NCBI GenBank assembly: GCA_030142905.1
Contig: JASJOG010000046.1
Coordinates: 72,501-136,500 of the forward strand
Direction of reading: 5' to 3'
DNA from: Heliopora coerulea
Taxonomy: Eukaryota; Cnidaria; Anthozoa; Scleralcyonacea; Helioporidae
DNA length: 64,000 nt
How positions within the stretch are numbered: the first letter of the stretch is position 1; each line of letters opens with the position of its first letter. The notes below the pieces were generated by a model, which worked only from the letters and a program-made list of their open reading frames with translations, did not search any database and was not told where the DNA came from. A program made the translations under genes and the position numbers. This document shows positions 63,295-64,000 of the stretch, piece after piece.

Positions 63295-64000
63295 AAGTAT
63301 CGTTACTAAATGTGCTACCAAATGCTAAACTTCAGTACTGACTAGAAATGCATATTACAAACTGAACAACATGCTTCCATGGTCAATTGGACTTGGTATA
63401 TGTTCGATTTGAGAACAGCTCATGCTGACCTACTTATATCGAACGCAGCATGGCTGTGTTCTTCCACTTGCGTGTACACTCAGTTGCGTCGCATGTTTTT
63501 TCCAGAAAATACCTCTTGAACAAATTGGCTCGGTATGTCGTTAACTGGATTTAGATTCCATACTTGCCTATAGTGTTTAGGCACCCAAAAAGTTGATCAA
63601 TTCAAGATTTGTAATGGAAGAACTATTCCATGTTTAGGTTCGGGAATAATACTATGCATGTTATTGTTAAACTGTCACGGTTAAAATCAGTTTCCAAAGT
63701 TCTATCGTGTTATGAAGGATTTGTCTGTCCATACTGGATTTACACCACACTATCAGCCTATTTCTTCTACAACTGTGAAAATTAACTTAGTATGTACTGC
63801 ACGTTTCAGTTCTGGTTCTGGTGTGCACGTTTTTTCGCTTAATTTTAAAGTGAGAGTTAATTGGAGAACTTATTTGCTTGCACTGAAACGCTAACAGACA
63901 GCGGACCTTGAAACCAAACAGGCAGAATTGGCAGTTCCCTCTCTCAGCTACGAGCGTAATCATCCGTAAACCCTGCACGTTTACCGTATAATCGTCACAA
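63295..64000. other. Unclassified stretch to the window edge
   Basis: No family recognised. The two overlapping ORFs on opposite strands at 63712-63978 are not supported. Confidence 0.35.

Noticed and set aside
1..64000. CRISPR array or bacterial operon
   Set aside because: No regular short direct repeats with unique spacers and no prokaryotic gene organisation; the mobile elements are of animal type.

Overview
This is animal (metazoan) nuclear DNA, not a prokaryotic or organellar replicon. The evidence is AT-rich sequence with candidate GT-AG introns, abundant (TA)n, (TG)n and (TAA)n tracts, and a dense layering of animal-type transposable elements: hAT, P/THAP-like, Penelope-like, Ty1/copia, non-LTR elements of both the APE and the restriction-like-endonuclease kinds, MITEs and tRNA-derived SINE-like units. 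The combination suggests an aquatic invertebrate (cnidarian, sponge or mollusc grade), but no single-copy marker fixes the species. Almost every recognisable coding sequence belongs to a mobile element, and most are broken.

Layout. 1-5979: a long-arm foldback repeat (FB-1) split by a 4.67-kb element (733-5399) with 28-bp terminal inverted repeats and an 8-bp target duplication; the second FB-1 copy (28145-29437) preserves the empty site. The 4.67-kb element holds a THAP-like first exon, a decayed integrase-core (rve-type DDE) gene and a nested Penelope-like pair. 6247-7690: another Penelope-like element with long inverted arms. 7884-8085: a MITE. 9200-9385: a tRNA-half palindrome. 9679-10896: a compact group of small, partly overlapping ORFs with repeated regulatory-like motifs, possibly derived from a Polinton/adintovirus-like element. 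10896-15781: the 3' part of a Ty1/copia element ending in its LTR, interrupted by a MITE and by a hAT (12117-15275). 16289-18382: a second hAT. 18925-27731: a direct duplication of about 2.1 kb carrying a 153-nt exon-like segment, disrupted by a nested inverted-repeat complex with hammerhead ribozyme motifs.

29438-36404 is the quietest part and may hold intronic host DNA; one weak three-exon gene model is given. 36405-37570 is a 5'-truncated non-LTR element. 39480-53600 is a nested complex: three head-to-tail copies of a restriction-like-endonuclease non-LTR element (R4/Dong-like) at (TAA)n tracts next to the 3' tail of an antisense APE-type LINE. The third copy is split by a 6.5-kb hAT (44038-50530). 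That hAT contains a LINE, itself split by a TTAA element, and a Penelope-like pair, itself split by a LINE tail. 54030-57960 holds SINE- and tRNA-like repeats. 58800-63075 is a near full-length APE-type LINE.

The genes do not form a pathway. What can be read is the order of insertions, self-cleaving RNA motifs tied to Penelope-like arms, and element ends with target duplications. Coordinates of repeat boundaries are read by eye and may be off by several bases unless a target duplication is given.
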